NCBI GenBank assembly: GCA_017632345.1
Contig: JAGBRL010000047.1
Coordinates: 1 to 41,567 of the forward strand
Length of the DNA: 41,567 bases
DNA from: Paludibacteraceae bacterium
GTDB lineage: Bacteria > Bacteroidota > Bacteroidia > Bacteroidales > Paludibacteraceae
Direction of reading: 5' to 3'
The position numbers were made by a program, and so were the translations under genes. Below the pieces are notes generated by a model, which did no database searches, was not told where the DNA came from, and worked only from the letters and a program-made list of their open reading frames with translations. Of the stretch, positions 23,592 to 32,455 are shown piece after piece. The number at the start of each line of letters is the position of its first letter. The first letter of the stretch is position 1.

Positions 23592-24929
23592 TCAGTCAAG
23601 TATCCAGTTCGCGAAATTTTGAATCAAATTGTCGGCCCAAAATATTATGATGCAGAAAATGCAAGGAGATGTCATGCTTATCACTACATGCAAGCTTCTC
23701 ATCGAAGTCCATCTTTTGCAAAATGACTTAGATGTGGAGAATATTTCTTTGCGGGCACGTCTGTTAACCTCTTTTGCAAATGTGAAATAGTTGAAATCGT
23801 CAAAGTTGCTTAGGTCTATCAAGTTTGTGCCTTTCTTTTTTTGATAGACGATAAGCTTGGCAGGCGGAACGTCTCTTCTCTGGTGAGTGCGTATTGCTAA
23901 GAGGAACGAATATGCAAGTAGCGCCAATATAGAGACAGACTCGAAAGACAGTTCGAAGATTGCGAGTTTTGTCAGTAAAAACCATGCTAAGGTGCAAATA
24001 GAGTACAGACCAAGGAACGGAGCCAGCGACGAAAAGAAGCGGAAATCCGGACGCGGAGAAAAATCCATAGAGTCTATGTTGTACCAGTCTGCGTAAAAGG
24101 CGGAGTTCTTCTTTGCATCAAAGAAGTAAATGCCCTTGTCGGACATGTTTAAGTGCGACATCTTAGCAGAAGAGTTTGTGGACTGGCCGAGAAAAAAGGC
24201 TACGGCCGCCCCCGCAAGGCTTAAGACTGAGGAACTTAGCCAGGTTGTGCTGTTTTCGAGCATTGAAACCACTCCGAAGCATACAGAGACAATTATCAAG
24301 TAGTTGCAAAATGGTTTTGTTTTGTATGGCAGCGGAGAGAATTTGTATATGCCGGAGCCAGACTCGTCGTAAACGGTGTCTTTGACAGGCTCTGTGCTTG
24401 TGCGTCTGAGGTTCTCCATCGTGGAGTATGCGGCAATGAGCTGTTTCAGTTTTGCCTCGTCGAACTTTAAGTCTGTTATGTCAAAATGAAACTCTTCGTT
24501 CACAAATCGTCTTGTCAGATAAAGGGTTCTTTTACCTTTGTTCTCGTGTATTTCTATGCGTTCCAGCTCTTTCCATGACAGGCTTAGCTCTCTTGTCGGC
24601 TCTTTGATGTAAAAGCTGTTTTCGTCTATTTTTAGAATTTTCTTTTTGTGCTTCTTTTGAGTGACAAATTCATAAATGGAGAGGAATGGGGCTATTGCAA
24701 GGTGCATAGCGGCGGACCAGAAAAAAAGTGTGAATACATATGTCGCCAGAACATTTAAAAATGTTGCGTTTGCGCCGCCATTCAAGTATTTTATAGCCGG
24801 GATATAAAGATAATCGAATAGGCAATATATTATCAGGCAAGACCCGAAAAATGATATGCAAAGGTACGTGAAGTCTGTGCCGATGCTTTTTTTCTCTGAA
24901 TAAGACAATTTTTTATTGGAAAAACTCAT
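23592..24929 (-). CDS. Membrane protein of unknown function with two similar halves
   Basis: I do not recognise a family for this 445-residue protein. It has two hydrophobic segments near the N-terminus (YLCISFFGSCLIIYCLFDYLY; LATYVFTLFFWSAAMHLAIA). A soluble beta-rich stretch follows (about 95-165; NSFYIKEPTRELSLSWKELERIEIHE). Then come a second set of hydrophobic segments (about 205-250) and another beta-rich stretch (DKGIYFFDAKKNSAFYADWYNIDSMDF). The last part has more membrane segments (about 300-345) and a hydrophobic C-terminus. The two soluble stretches each look like a small PH-like sheet with a W-x-x-[IL] pattern, so an internal duplication is possible. It is flanked by the Crp/Fnr gene downstream and nadB upstream. 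Confidence 0.6.
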   Translation of the reverse strand: MSFSNKKLSYSEKKSIGTDFTYLCISFFGSCLIIYCLFDYLYIPAIKYLNGGANATFLNVLATYVFTLFFWSAAMHLAIAPFLSIYEFVTQKKHKKKILKIDENSFYIKEPTRELSLSWKELERIEIHENKGKRTLYLTRRFVNEEFHFDITDLKFDEAKLKQLIAAYSTMENLRRTSTEPVKDTVYDESGSGIYKFSPLPYKTKPFCNYLIIVSVCFGVVSMLENSTTWLSSSVLSLAGAAVAFFLGQSTNSSAKMSHLNMSDKGIYFFDAKKNSAFYADWYNIDSMDFSPRPDFRFFSSLAPFLGLYSICTLAWFLLTKLAIFELSFESVSILALLAYSFLLAIRTHQRRDVPPAKLIVYQKKKGTNLIDLSNFDDFNYFTFAKEVNRRARKEIFSTSKSFCKRWTSMRSLHVVISMTSPCIFCIIIFWADNLIQNFANWILD

Positions 24930-24977
24930 GTGTGCTTCGTTTTTTTATTATTGAATAAAACCATTCTCAAATGTCTG

Positions 24978-25007
24978 CAAATTTATGAAAAACGTTGGAA
25001 TAATCAA
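24978..25007 (-). promoter_or_regulatory. Candidate promoter of the membrane-protein gene
   Basis: On the minus strand TTG (25007-25005), 19 nt and TAAATTTG (24985-24978) match the Bacteroidota promoter layout, 48 nt before the start codon. Confidence 0.65.
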
Positions 25008-25044
25008 TACGAAAGAGGGCAGAATAGAGGCAAATCTATTTAGA

Positions 25045-25101
25045 GGCAACTTCTATAAATTTGCGTTTTAGTATCTTTTCGGCTAATTTACAGAAGTTGC
25101 C
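25045..25101. repeat. Dispersed palindromic repeat, copy D
   Basis: GGCAACTTCTATAAATT (25045-25061) and AATTTACAGAAGTTGCC (25085-25101) are inverted copies that agree at 16 of 17 positions, separated by 23 nt. This forms a strong hairpin 15 nt downstream of the nadB stop codon. It may act as the nadB 3' end or terminator, although the T-run is poor. It has the clearest palindrome of the repeat family. Confidence 0.75.
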
Positions 25102-25116
25102 CTTATTCTCAAGACA

Positions 25117-26706
25117 TCAATATTCGTAAAGGTCGGCGTGCGGATTTTTCTTCGGATAGTCTATTGTGTAGTGAAGTCCGCGGCTCTCCTTGCGCTGCAG
25201 TGCGGATTTTATGACAAGGTAAGCGGAACTGATTATGTTTCGCAGTTCGCAAATTTCCTTGGACACAACAGAGCGTTGGAAAAGGCTTTCTGTCTCTACG
25301 TAAAGTATTTCGAGCCTGTCGTAAGCGCGTTTCAGACGCAAGTTGGAGCGCACAATTCCCACGTAAGCGTTCATGATCTGGTTTACCTCTTTCACGCTTT
25401 GGGTGATGAGGATCATCTCTTCGTTGAGAGACGTTCCGGCGTCGTTCCATTCTGGTATTCTGTCGTTCCAAGAGAGTTGCGGCAGCAGTATCAGAGAGTC
25501 TTTTGCGGCGGCGTCAGCATAAACAACAGCTTCTATCAGAGAGTTAGACGCAAGTCTGTTTGCTCCGTGAAGTCCGGTGCGGGAACATTCGCCGGCTGCG
25601 TAAAGCCTGTTGATTGTTGTGCGCGCGTTGAGGTCAACCTTGATTCCGCCGCACAGATAATGAGCCGCCGGAGCTACTGGAATGTAGTCCTTTGTGATGT
25701 CAATTCCCAGTTCAAGACATTTTTTGTAGATGTTAGGGAAGTGCTCCTTGGTCTGTTCTGCATCTTTGTGTGTCACGTCAAGATAGACGTGCTCGTCGCC
25801 GCTCAGCTTCATCTCGTTGTCTATGGCTCTGGCCACAATGTCGCGAGGCGCGAGCGACCCTCGTTGGTCATAACGCTGCATAAATTCTTCGCCTTTCTTG
25901 TTGCGCAGCACGGCTCCGTAGCCTCGCATCGCCTCTGTGATCAGGAACGACGGACGCTCGCCCGGGTGGAAAAGCGCTGTTGGGTGAAACTGCACAAACT
26001 CCATGTCTTCCACAAGCCCTTTCGCCCGGTAAACCATGGCGATGCCGTCGCCGGTTGCAATGGTTGGGTTTGTTGTGGTCTGATATATGTTTCCTATTCC
26101 TCCTGTCGCAATCAGCGTTATTTTGGCGAGGAACGTCTCCACATGATTTGTTCTGATGTCAAGCACATACGCTCCGTAGCACTCGATGTTTGGCGTGGTG
26201 TGCTTCACGCGCATGCCAAGATGATGCTGCGTCAGAATCTCTATTGCGAAGTGCTGGTCGAAGATGTCTATGTTCGGGTGTCTCTTTATGCTCTCCACGA
26301 GGCTCTGCTGAATCTCTGCCCCGGTGTTGTCTTTGTGGTGCAGGATTCGGAAGTCAGAGTGCCCGCCCTCTTTGTGCAGGTCAAAATTGCCGGACTGGTC
26401 CTTGTCGAAGTCAACTCCCCAGCTTACAAGTTCCTTTATCTGAGAGGGCGCTTCGCTAACCACCTTGGTCACAACGTCGCGGTCGCAGATGCCGTCGCCG
26501 GCTATGAGCGTGTCTTGTATGTGATTGTCAAATTTGTCGGTCTGTTTTGTCACCGATGCCACGCCGCCTTGAGCGTAGTATGTGTTGGCCTCTTCCAGCG
26601 CGGTCTTGCACAAGATGGCCACTTTGCCCTTGTCGGCAACCTTCAGTGCGAAACTCATGCCTGCAATGCCTGAGCCGACTACTAAAAAATCATACTTTCT
26701 TATCAT
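25117..26706 (-). CDS. nadB: L-aspartate oxidase
   Basis: The 529-residue protein is a succinate dehydrogenase/fumarate reductase-type flavoprotein. FAD-binding VVGSGIAGMSFALKVADKG is at residues 10-28 and ANTYYAQGGVASV is the L-aspartate oxidase signature. A HKEGGHSDFRILHHKDNTG region carries active-site residues, and YAAGECSRTGLHGANRLASNSLIEA completes the FAD site. The enzyme oxidises L-aspartate to iminoaspartate, the first step of de novo NAD synthesis. The length is close to E. coli NadB (540). The partner genes nadA and nadC are not in this window. The strand opposite nadB is open for over 500 codons, but that is judged to be a shadow. Confidence 0.97.
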   Translation of the reverse strand: MIRKYDFLVVGSGIAGMSFALKVADKGKVAILCKTALEEANTYYAQGGVASVTKQTDKFDNHIQDTLIAGDGICDRDVVTKVVSEAPSQIKELVSWGVDFDKDQSGNFDLHKEGGHSDFRILHHKDNTGAEIQQSLVESIKRHPNIDIFDQHFAIEILTQHHLGMRVKHTTPNIECYGAYVLDIRTNHVETFLAKITLIATGGIGNIYQTTTNPTIATGDGIAMVYRAKGLVEDMEFVQFHPTALFHPGERPSFLITEAMRGYGAVLRNKKGEEFMQRYDQRGSLAPRDIVARAIDNEMKLSGDEHVYLDVTHKDAEQTKEHFPNIYKKCLELGIDITKDYIPVAPAAHYLCGGIKVDLNARTTINRLYAAGECSRTGLHGANRLASNSLIEAVVYADAAAKDSLILLPQLSWNDRIPEWNDAGTSLNEEMILITQSVKEVNQIMNAYVGIVRSNLRLKRAYDRLEILYVETESLFQRSVVSKEICELRNIISSAYLVIKSALQRKESRGLHYTIDYPKKNPHADLYEY

Positions 26707-26929
26707 ACAAATCCTTTTTTTACAGAAGTGTAAATCTGGCTTTCGTCTAAATTCAACCTCTTGAAGTTTTTTGTTAATGTTCTGGTTCGGTCCGTTGCCT
26801 TTTGCAATGAGCCGTTTTATGTTTGGCGGAAGGCAGATTGCTCTGTTTTTTATCTTCCGATTACAAATATAATTATAAATTTAAGTCATTAAGCACTTTT
26901 TTTTCTATTTTTACATCATCAACAAAAAA

Positions 26930-27424
26930 ATGCGATTTATGGGTAGATTATTGTTTTTTGCAGGATGCTTGGCGTTGTTCGTCTTGTCCGGATGCACGGT
27001 GCCGTCTGATTATGCGGAGGCTGTCTCTTTTGAGATTAAGCGGGTGGACGATGCGATGAAGGAGGTGGAGAAAGCTTTTGAGAATGAGGGGTTTAGTAAG
27101 GAGAACGAGGCTTACAAGAATGCGGTTAACGTGATTGCAGAGGCGAGGCTGAAGTTTGAAAATCTTGGCGATTTTAGAGGAAATGACTCGCTGCGGCTTG
27201 CGGCCCTTAATTATGTGGTCTATTGCGATGTCTATTTTGAAAATTCGATAGAATCTATAGATGAGCTGATTAAAACTCATAATCTGACAAAGGAGGAGAG
27301 CATAGAGCTGGAGTCGCTGACCAAGGCAATGTTTGAAGAGGCTGCCATTGCTTACAGGAGCAGGGTGGCGGAAGAGTATGTGAAGTTTATGCGTAAATAC
27401 GAACTGATTGGTTTTGATAAATGA
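26930..27424 (+). CDS. Predicted lipoprotein, coupled to pdxB
   Basis: The 164-residue protein has a lipoprotein signal with lipobox VLSGC (Cys about residue 22). The mature part is mainly helical and charged (DAMKEVEKAFENEGFSKENEAYKNA, ...). I do not recognise a family. The start at 26930 and the ATG 9 nt later both give a signal peptide. The stop TGA overlaps the pdxB ATG (ATGA at 27421-27424), which implies translational coupling. A link to vitamin B6 synthesis is not evident from sequence, and co-transcription may reflect common expression only. A weak -7-like box lies about 25 nt upstream. Confidence 0.72.
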   Translation: MRFMGRLLFFAGCLALFVLSGCTVPSDYAEAVSFEIKRVDDAMKEVEKAFENEGFSKENEAYKNAVNVIAEARLKFENLGDFRGNDSLRLAALNYVVYCDVYFENSIESIDELIKTHNLTKEESIELESLTKAMFEEAAIAYRSRVAEEYVKFMRKYELIGFDK

Positions 27425-28524
27425 AATTTGTAATTGACGATAAGATTCCTTTTATAAAAGGTGTGCTGGAGCCTTTTGCGGAGGTGGTTTATTTGCCGGG
27501 CGGAAAAATCTCGGCTGCTGATGTGTCTGACGCCGACGCGCTTGTGGTGCGCACAAGAACGTGTTGCAACGAGGCTCTGCTGAAGGGCAGCTCGGTGCGG
27601 TTTGTGGCTACTGCAACGATAGGTTTTGACCATATAGACACTAAGTATTGTGAGGATAACGGCGTGTTCTGGACTAACGCGGCTGGCTGCAACGCGCAAT
27701 CGGTGGCGCAGTATGTGGCTTCGGCTCTTTGTCTGCTGCGCAAAAGGGGTGTGCTCGATTTTGAAGGAAAGACAATTGGTGTCGTGGGTGTGGGCAATGT
27801 GGGCAGGCGTGTGCGGATGGTCGCCGAAGCTCTTGGCATGAAGGTGTTGCTGAACGACCCTCCGCGCGAACTGGCGGAAGGGAAGGGCGAGTTTGTCTCT
27901 CTTGACGAGATATGTGAAAAGGCGGACGTGATAACGTTTCATACGCCTCTGTCTTTGTCGGGAGAGTTTAAGACGTTCTATCTTGCTGATGTCTCGTTTT
28001 ATGACAGACTGAAAAAATGTCCGGTGGTTATAAACGCCGCTCGTGGAGAGGTGCTTGATTCGTTAGCTACATTGGCGGCGATTAAGGATGGCAAAATCTC
28101 GGCTGCGGTTATTGACTGCTGGGAGAATGAACCTGATATTAATAAGGACCTGCTGATGAATGCGGCTGTCGCTACGCCTCATGTGGCTGGGTATTCGGCA
28201 GACGGAAAGGCTAACGCGACAAGTATGTCGGTGCGTGCCTTGAGCCGTTTCTTCGGACTGGGCATCGATGATTTTAAGGTGGCGGACATACCTCTGCCGG
28301 AAAATGTACGACTCGACCTTGGACGGATGGACGATAAGGTCGCGGAGGCTGTGCTTGCTACCTATGATATAGGGCTTGACGACGCAAACCTAAGGGCGGA
28401 TGCGGGTCTGTTTGAACGTCTGAGGGGCGACTATCCTTTACGCAGAGAATTCGACTCTTTTGTTGTGTCTGAAAGAAATTTAGCTCTGGAGCGGCTGGGC
28501 TTTCATGTGTCTGAAAATTGCTGA
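27421..28524 (+). CDS. pdxB: Erythronate-4-phosphate dehydrogenase
   Basis: The 367-residue D-2-hydroxyacid dehydrogenase has the PdxB start (MKFVIDDKIPFIKGVLEPFAEVVYLPG) and the segment RTRTCCNEALLKGSSVRFVATATIGFDHID. The NAD loop GVVGVGNVGRRV is at about residues 119-130. The catalytic triad is Arg in NAARGEVLDS, Glu in CWENEPDI and His in ATPHVAGYS. A C-terminal dimerisation domain (about 280-367) is typical of PdxB. It oxidises 4-phosphoerythronate in the DXP-dependent pyridoxal-phosphate pathway. It starts within the stop codon of the lipoprotein gene and is followed 26 nt later by a CPBP protease gene. Confidence 0.95.
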   Translation: MKFVIDDKIPFIKGVLEPFAEVVYLPGGKISAADVSDADALVVRTRTCCNEALLKGSSVRFVATATIGFDHIDTKYCEDNGVFWTNAAGCNAQSVAQYVASALCLLRKRGVLDFEGKTIGVVGVGNVGRRVRMVAEALGMKVLLNDPPRELAEGKGEFVSLDEICEKADVITFHTPLSLSGEFKTFYLADVSFYDRLKKCPVVINAARGEVLDSLATLAAIKDGKISAAVIDCWENEPDINKDLLMNAAVATPHVAGYSADGKANATSMSVRALSRFFGLGIDDFKVADIPLPENVRLDLGRMDDKVAEAVLATYDIGLDDANLRADAGLFERLRGDYPLRREFDSFVVSERNLALERLGFHVSENC

Positions 28525-28550
28525 TTGTTAATTTGTTAAAGATTTTTTTT

Positions 28551-29444
28551 ATGCTGAATTTGAGTTTTAGTTCGATAAAGGGCAGTTTTGCAAAGGATGG
28601 TATTGCCGTGAAACTGTTGCTGCTGTTGCTTTTTTTTATTGTGTATGCGCTGGTGTTTAGCGGAGTGGCAAAGGGTGTAGTCGCTCTGTTTGGTGTGACA
28701 GACAGTTTGGCTGTTCTTAAGATAACCCAGTTTTGCCAAGCTTTTGGTATGTTTGTTCTTGCGGCTTTGTCGCTCGCGTACCTCGTTTCTAAAAACATGA
28801 GGGAGTATCTTTCTCTTGAAGTCAGGCCAAGCCACATTGTGGTTGTGCTCACGATAGCCTGTATCTGGCTGTCGATGCCTCTGGTGAACTTCATAGGCGA
28901 ATGGAATGCATCTCTGTCCTTGCCTGATTCTATGGGCGAGCTGGAAGCGTTCTTCAGAAAGATGGAGGATGCGGCGGAGAAGCTTACGCTGAAGATGCTC
29001 GTGACGGATAGCTTCTTTCAGTTTTTTCTTAATATAATAGTCATGGCGCTGCTTCCGGCTGTAGGCGAAGAACTGTTCTTCCGAGGGGTGATGCAAAATT
29101 CGATAGAAAGAAGCGTGAAGAACGTGCATGTTGCAGTCTGGGTTACGGCGGCGGTTTTCAGTTTTGTGCATTTTCAGTTCTTCGGGTTTGTGCCAAGGCT
29201 TCTGCTGGGCGCGTTTCTTGGTTACTTGCTTTGCTGGAGCAGGTCGCTCATAGTGCCTATGGTGGCGCATTTTGTGAATAACGCTACGATTGTCGTTATA
29301 TATTATATGTATTCTGACGATGCTAAAAAGTTGGAGGAGGTGGAGAAAATCGGCAGTGACGACTATTCCGTTCTGATAATAAGTGCATTGGCATTTGTTG
29401 TTGCGGCGGTGTCTATCTGGAAAAGGTCAAAGGCGGCAGAATGA
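28551..29444 (+). CDS. CPBP-family intramembrane metalloprotease
   Basis: I start the gene at the ATG at 28551 because the alternative TTG at 28518 would overlap the end of pdxB and is a rarer start. The protein has 297 residues and about six to eight membrane segments. The CPBP/Abi motifs are present: EExxxR in PAVGEELFFRGVMQ (about residue 172), FxxxH in FSFVHFQFFG and HxxxN in MVAHFVNNATIV. The family comprises glutamic/metal-dependent CAAX-like proteases of the inner membrane; relatives act in signalling, immunity to bacteriocins and prenyl-protein processing. The substrate here is unknown. It probably shares a transcript with pdxB. Confidence 0.88.
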   Translation: MLNLSFSSIKGSFAKDGIAVKLLLLLLFFIVYALVFSGVAKGVVALFGVTDSLAVLKITQFCQAFGMFVLAALSLAYLVSKNMREYLSLEVRPSHIVVVLTIACIWLSMPLVNFIGEWNASLSLPDSMGELEAFFRKMEDAAEKLTLKMLVTDSFFQFFLNIIVMALLPAVGEELFFRGVMQNSIERSVKNVHVAVWVTAAVFSFVHFQFFGFVPRLLLGAFLGYLLCWSRSLIVPMVAHFVNNATIVVIYYMYSDDAKKLEEVEKIGSDDYSVLIISALAFVVAAVSIWKRSKAAE

Positions 29445-29701
29445 AAAAGGACCGCCCTTGCTGCTCAGCGAGTCGGCCCCCGGTATGAGAAAGGTTGAAC
29501 TGAAAATGGAATTTTTAAGATGACTTTAGGTTTGTCATCGTTCTCGACTATAAAACGTCGGTGTGCGGTAAATGGTTCGGGCTGTTTGGCAACTTTTGCA
29601 AAATAAGACAAAAAAATAGATGAGCAGAGTAGAAGAGGAGGCGTGTGTCATAGATAAAGTCCCATTTTTATATAAAGAAAAGCATATATTTTGCACATTT
29701 T
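29445..29701. other. Intergenic stretch between the CPBP and acyl-CoA ligase genes
   Basis: No gene was recognised. It contains a small hairpin, GATGAC (29519-29524) with GTCATC (29534-29539), without a T-run, and otherwise A/T-rich sequence leading to the ligase promoter. Confidence 0.4.
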
Positions 29702-29732
29702 TTTGTTTTTTGTGTAATTATATATATTTTTG
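29702..29732 (+). promoter_or_regulatory. Bacteroidota-type promoter of the acyl-CoA ligase gene
   Basis: A -33 TTTG (29702-29705), exactly 19 nt and a -7 TATTTTTG (29725-29732) match the consensus. The start codon follows about 108 nt downstream. Confidence 0.75.
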
Positions 29733-29840
29733 TGCCGTCTTAATAAAAGGAAAAGGCATTTGAAACGAATTTCAGCATGAGAAAATTACAAAACGTAATT
29801 TTTAGAAGCTGCTAAACATAATTTATATTTAGAATTTTAT

Positions 29841-31508
29841 ATGGTGAGTGAAAATTTCATCAAACTTTTTGAGAAAAGTTTTAAAGAGAATTGGGAATTG
29901 CCGGCTCTTACGGAGTATAACACAAAGCAGACGTACACTTATCAGCAGGTTGCGGAAGAAGTGGCAAAAATGCACATATTGTTTGAAAATCTCAATATAA
30001 AGAAGAATGACAAGATTGCTCTTGTTGGGCGTAATACGCCGACGTGGGCTATTGCGTTTGTTTCTGTTGTCACTTACGGTGCGGTGATTGTCCCTATTTT
30101 GCAGGATTTCCATCCTAATGACATTCATCATATTGTGAACCACTCGGACTCTGTTCTGTTCTTCCTTAGCGATAATGTGTGGGACACTATAGAGGAGGAG
30201 AAGATTCATGATTTGCGCGGAATATTCTCGCTTACTGACTTCCGTTGCCTTCACCAGAAAGACGGGGAGACAATCCAGAAGACTGTCAAGAACTTAAGTA
30301 ATCTGTTCGCTGAGAAGTATCCTAACGGATTTACTCGTGAGGACGTGGTTTATGCAGACAAGGACAATTCTGAACTTGCGGCTATCAACTACACTTCGGG
30401 AACAACAGGCTTCAGCAAGGGGGTTATGCTTACGGGTGAGAATTTCGCTGGAAACATAGTTTTCGGTTTCACAACAAAGCTTGTGGAGAGAGGTCAGCGA
30501 ATTTTGACATCGTTGCCGCTGGCTCACGCTTATGGTTGCACGCTTGACTTTTTGATTCAGATGTGTGTGGGCGCCCACATTACGTTCCTTAACAAGACTC
30601 CGTCTCCGAAAATCTTGCTGAAGGCGTTCGAAGATGTGAAGCCTAGGGTGGTGTTTACTGTGCCTCTTGTTATTGAAAAAATGTACAAAAAGCAGATCCT
30701 TCCAATGTTGAGCAAAACTTCTACGCAGATGGCGATGAAGGTGCCTGGTCTGTCTGACAAGATTGAAAAGGAGATCTGCAGCAGGCTGATAAATGCGTTT
30801 GGTGGCGAGGTTATCGAGGTTGTCATTGGAGGCGCGGCGTTGAGCAAAGAGACTGAGGATTTTCTGAAAAGAATAAAGTTCCCTTATTGTGTGGGCTATG
30901 GAATGACAGAGTGTGCTCCGCTAATAAGTTACAGCGGGTGTGATACGTTTGTGCCTTATTCGGTTGGAAAGGTTCTGCCTGACATGGAGGTGAAGATCTT
31001 GTCTGACGACCAGTTCAACAAACCGGGCGAACTGCTTGCTCGCGGTCCTAACGTGATGATTGGTTACTATAAGAACCCTGAAGCTACTGCTGCGGCTCTT
31101 GACGAAGACGGCTGGCTTCACACAGGTGATATGGCTGTTGTTGACGAAAACAATAACGTGTTCATCAAGGGGCGTTGCAAGACTATGCTGTTGGGTCCTA
31201 GCGGACAGAACATTTATCCGGAAGAGATTGAGTCTAAGTTGTGCAACATGCCTTTTGTGGGCGAGTGTATCGTCATAGAGCGCGACGCTAAGCTTGTGGC
31301 TCTTGTTCATCCAGACTTCGACGCGATGGACGAAAGCAAGATAAACAAGGAGGATGTGGAGAGCATAATGGAGGAAAATCGTAAAAAGGTGAACACCATG
31401 GTGGCTTCTTACGAATGCATCACAAAAATCGTTCTCTATCCGAATGAGTTCGAAAAGACCGCAAAGAAGAGCATCAAGCGCTATTTGTACGAAAATATAG
31501 GAATTTGA
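29841..31508 (+). CDS. Long-chain fatty-acid-CoA ligase-like AMP-binding enzyme
   Basis: The 555-residue protein is an ANL-superfamily adenylate-forming enzyme. The AMP-binding P-loop YTSGTTGFSKG is at about residues 181-191. GYGMTECAPLISYSG is the A5 motif, WLHTGDMA the A7 motif, and VFIKGRCKTMLLGPSGQNIYPEEIE the A8 hinge. The C-terminal catalytic Lys lies in the EFEKTAKKSIKRYLY region. Its resemblance is to FadD-like long-chain acyl-CoA synthetases of Bacteroidota, which activate fatty acids to acyl-CoA with ATP in the cytosol or at the membrane. The exact chain length is unknown. It is a single gene with its own promoter and a long gap downstream. Confidence 0.9.
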   Translation: MVSENFIKLFEKSFKENWELPALTEYNTKQTYTYQQVAEEVAKMHILFENLNIKKNDKIALVGRNTPTWAIAFVSVVTYGAVIVPILQDFHPNDIHHIVNHSDSVLFFLSDNVWDTIEEEKIHDLRGIFSLTDFRCLHQKDGETIQKTVKNLSNLFAEKYPNGFTREDVVYADKDNSELAAINYTSGTTGFSKGVMLTGENFAGNIVFGFTTKLVERGQRILTSLPLAHAYGCTLDFLIQMCVGAHITFLNKTPSPKILLKAFEDVKPRVVFTVPLVIEKMYKKQILPMLSKTSTQMAMKVPGLSDKIEKEICSRLINAFGGEVIEVVIGGAALSKETEDFLKRIKFPYCVGYGMTECAPLISYSGCDTFVPYSVGKVLPDMEVKILSDDQFNKPGELLARGPNVMIGYYKNPEATAAALDEDGWLHTGDMAVVDENNNVFIKGRCKTMLLGPSGQNIYPEEIESKLCNMPFVGECIVIERDAKLVALVHPDFDAMDESKINKEDVESIMEENRKKVNTMVASYECITKIVLYPNEFEKTAKKSIKRYLYENIGI

Positions 31509-31864
31509 TAAATTTGTTTTAGCCAGTTTCTATGAATATGTTGAGAAAGTCTTTGGAGGCTTTTCCCTATGTCGGCTTTGGTTGCAAAGGTGCGGTGCAG
31601 GCATCGTAACTGAGCGATGGGCGGGAAGGTTAGGAAAACGGCTTTCCGGAAGGCTTTGCAAATCTTGTAGAGCGAGATTTCGAAACATATTTAAAGAGTT
31701 GTTTAAAAGCGCCAAAGTTAATTTGTTGCATTAATATTCAAAAAAATGAATAAAATTAGAGTGAAGAGGCTTTAATATTCGCACAATTGGCGTATTTTAA
31801 CATTTTTTAACAAAAAAAGCGTAAAAAAAATACGCTCAAAGGAACAATAATACAAAAAATAATA
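31509..31864. other. Intergenic stretch downstream of the ligase
   Basis: No gene was recognised. It holds the imperfect palindrome GCTTTCCGGAAGGC at about 31640-31654 and a second repeated motif (31582-31612). A hairpin AGCGTA/TACGCT lies at 31819-31837; on the minus strand a T-run follows it, but there is no minus-strand gene for it to serve. Confidence 0.4.
31582..31612 (+). repeat. Dispersed repeat of a second type, copy 1
   Basis: TTGCAAAGGTGCGGTGCAGG followed by CATCGTAACTG recurs at 32567-32597 with about five differences. The shared core is TGCAGGYATCGTAACTG. Its nature is unknown. Confidence 0.5.
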
Positions 31865-31872
31865 TACCTTTG
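31865..31872 (+). promoter_or_regulatory. -7 box of the small lipoprotein gene
   Basis: TACCTTTG matches TAnnTTTG and lies about 50 nt upstream of the ATG. No good -33 element was seen at the usual spacing. Confidence 0.6.
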
Positions 31873-31921
31873 TGGCGTTAAAAATTGAGAAACACGTTGT
31901 TTAATTTATTATAATAAAAAA

Positions 31922-32152
31922 ATGAAAAAAGTAGTTCTATTTTTCGCTGCAGTAGCAGCTATTTCATTGGCTTCTTGTGGTGGTAACGCTAGCACTGAAG
32001 CTCCAAAGGCAGAAGATACAACTGCAGCTGAAGAAGTAGTTCCAGCTGACACAGTTCCTGCCGCAGTTGCAGATTCTTTGGCTAAGGACTCTACAATTGC
32101 AGACTCTACAGTAGCTCCTGCTGCTGACACAGCTGCTGCTAAGGCTGAATAA
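31922..32152 (+). CDS. Small Ala/Thr/Asp-rich lipoprotein
   Basis: This 76-residue protein begins MKKVVLFFAAVAAISLASCGG, a classic lipoprotein signal with lipobox LASC (Cys19). The mature part is low-complexity, rich in Ala, Thr, Asp, Ser and Pro (TTAAEEVVPADTVPAAVADSL). No fold can be assigned. Such short, acidic, repetitive lipoproteins are common in Bacteroidota and are often abundant; function is unknown. The codons look regular and a promoter box and a terminator bracket the gene, so it is probably a real, separately transcribed gene. Confidence 0.82.
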   Translation: MKKVVLFFAAVAAISLASCGGNASTEAPKAEDTTAAEEVVPADTVPAAVADSLAKDSTIADSTVAPAADTAAAKAE

Positions 32153-32172
32153 TTAGTAAGCTGATAGAAAAA

Positions 32173-32198
32173 AAGCTTCCCATATGGGAGGCTTTTTT
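32173..32198 (+). terminator. Intrinsic terminator of the small lipoprotein gene
   Basis: AAGCTTCCC (32173-32181) pairs with GGGAGGCTT (32186-32194), with one U-G pair, and is followed by a T-run. It lies 20 nt after the stop codon. Confidence 0.9.
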
Positions 32199-32240
32199 GT
32201 TATTGAAAAAAGCGTTTGTGTTTTGTGACGTATGAATGCA

Positions 32241-32296
32241 AAAGTCAATTTCTATAATATGTTTTGTGATGTGTAGCGAAACGTTTGCTATAGAAT
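32241..32296. repeat. Possible diverged copy of the dispersed repeat
   Basis: AAGTCAATTTCTATAATATG (from 32242) and TTTGCTATAGAAT about 45 nt later have complementary ends (ATTTCTATA with TATAGAAT). The core resembles the GGCAACTTCTATAAATT family but is diverged. Confidence 0.4.
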
Positions 32297-32455
32297 GAAG
32301 ATTATTAAATTGAAGATTCTGAATCAAACCTTTTAAGCAGTTTTGTGTGTGGTTTTGTATTGCTTTTTAGGAATTCCTTCAAACTGTTTTATAATCATGT
32401 CACGGTTTTGTTTAGACTGATTGTTTTAATCTTATTGCGTTGTACGTTTGGTCTT

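Noticed and set aside
25138..26673. A 511-codon open frame on the plus strand opposite nadB
   Set aside because: It lies entirely antisense to the well-supported nadB, its translation is rich in Cys, Val, Phe and His with no domain pattern, and such open antisense frames arise from codon bias.
29445..29600. Possible tRNA or small RNA gene because of locally higher GC
   Set aside because: No cloverleaf arms or T-loop motif could be formed, and only a six-pair hairpin was seen.
31819..31837. Hairpin with a minus-strand T-run
   Set aside because: It looks like a terminator, but there is no minus-strand gene upstream of it. A stem of six pairs in A/T-rich DNA is easily met by chance.
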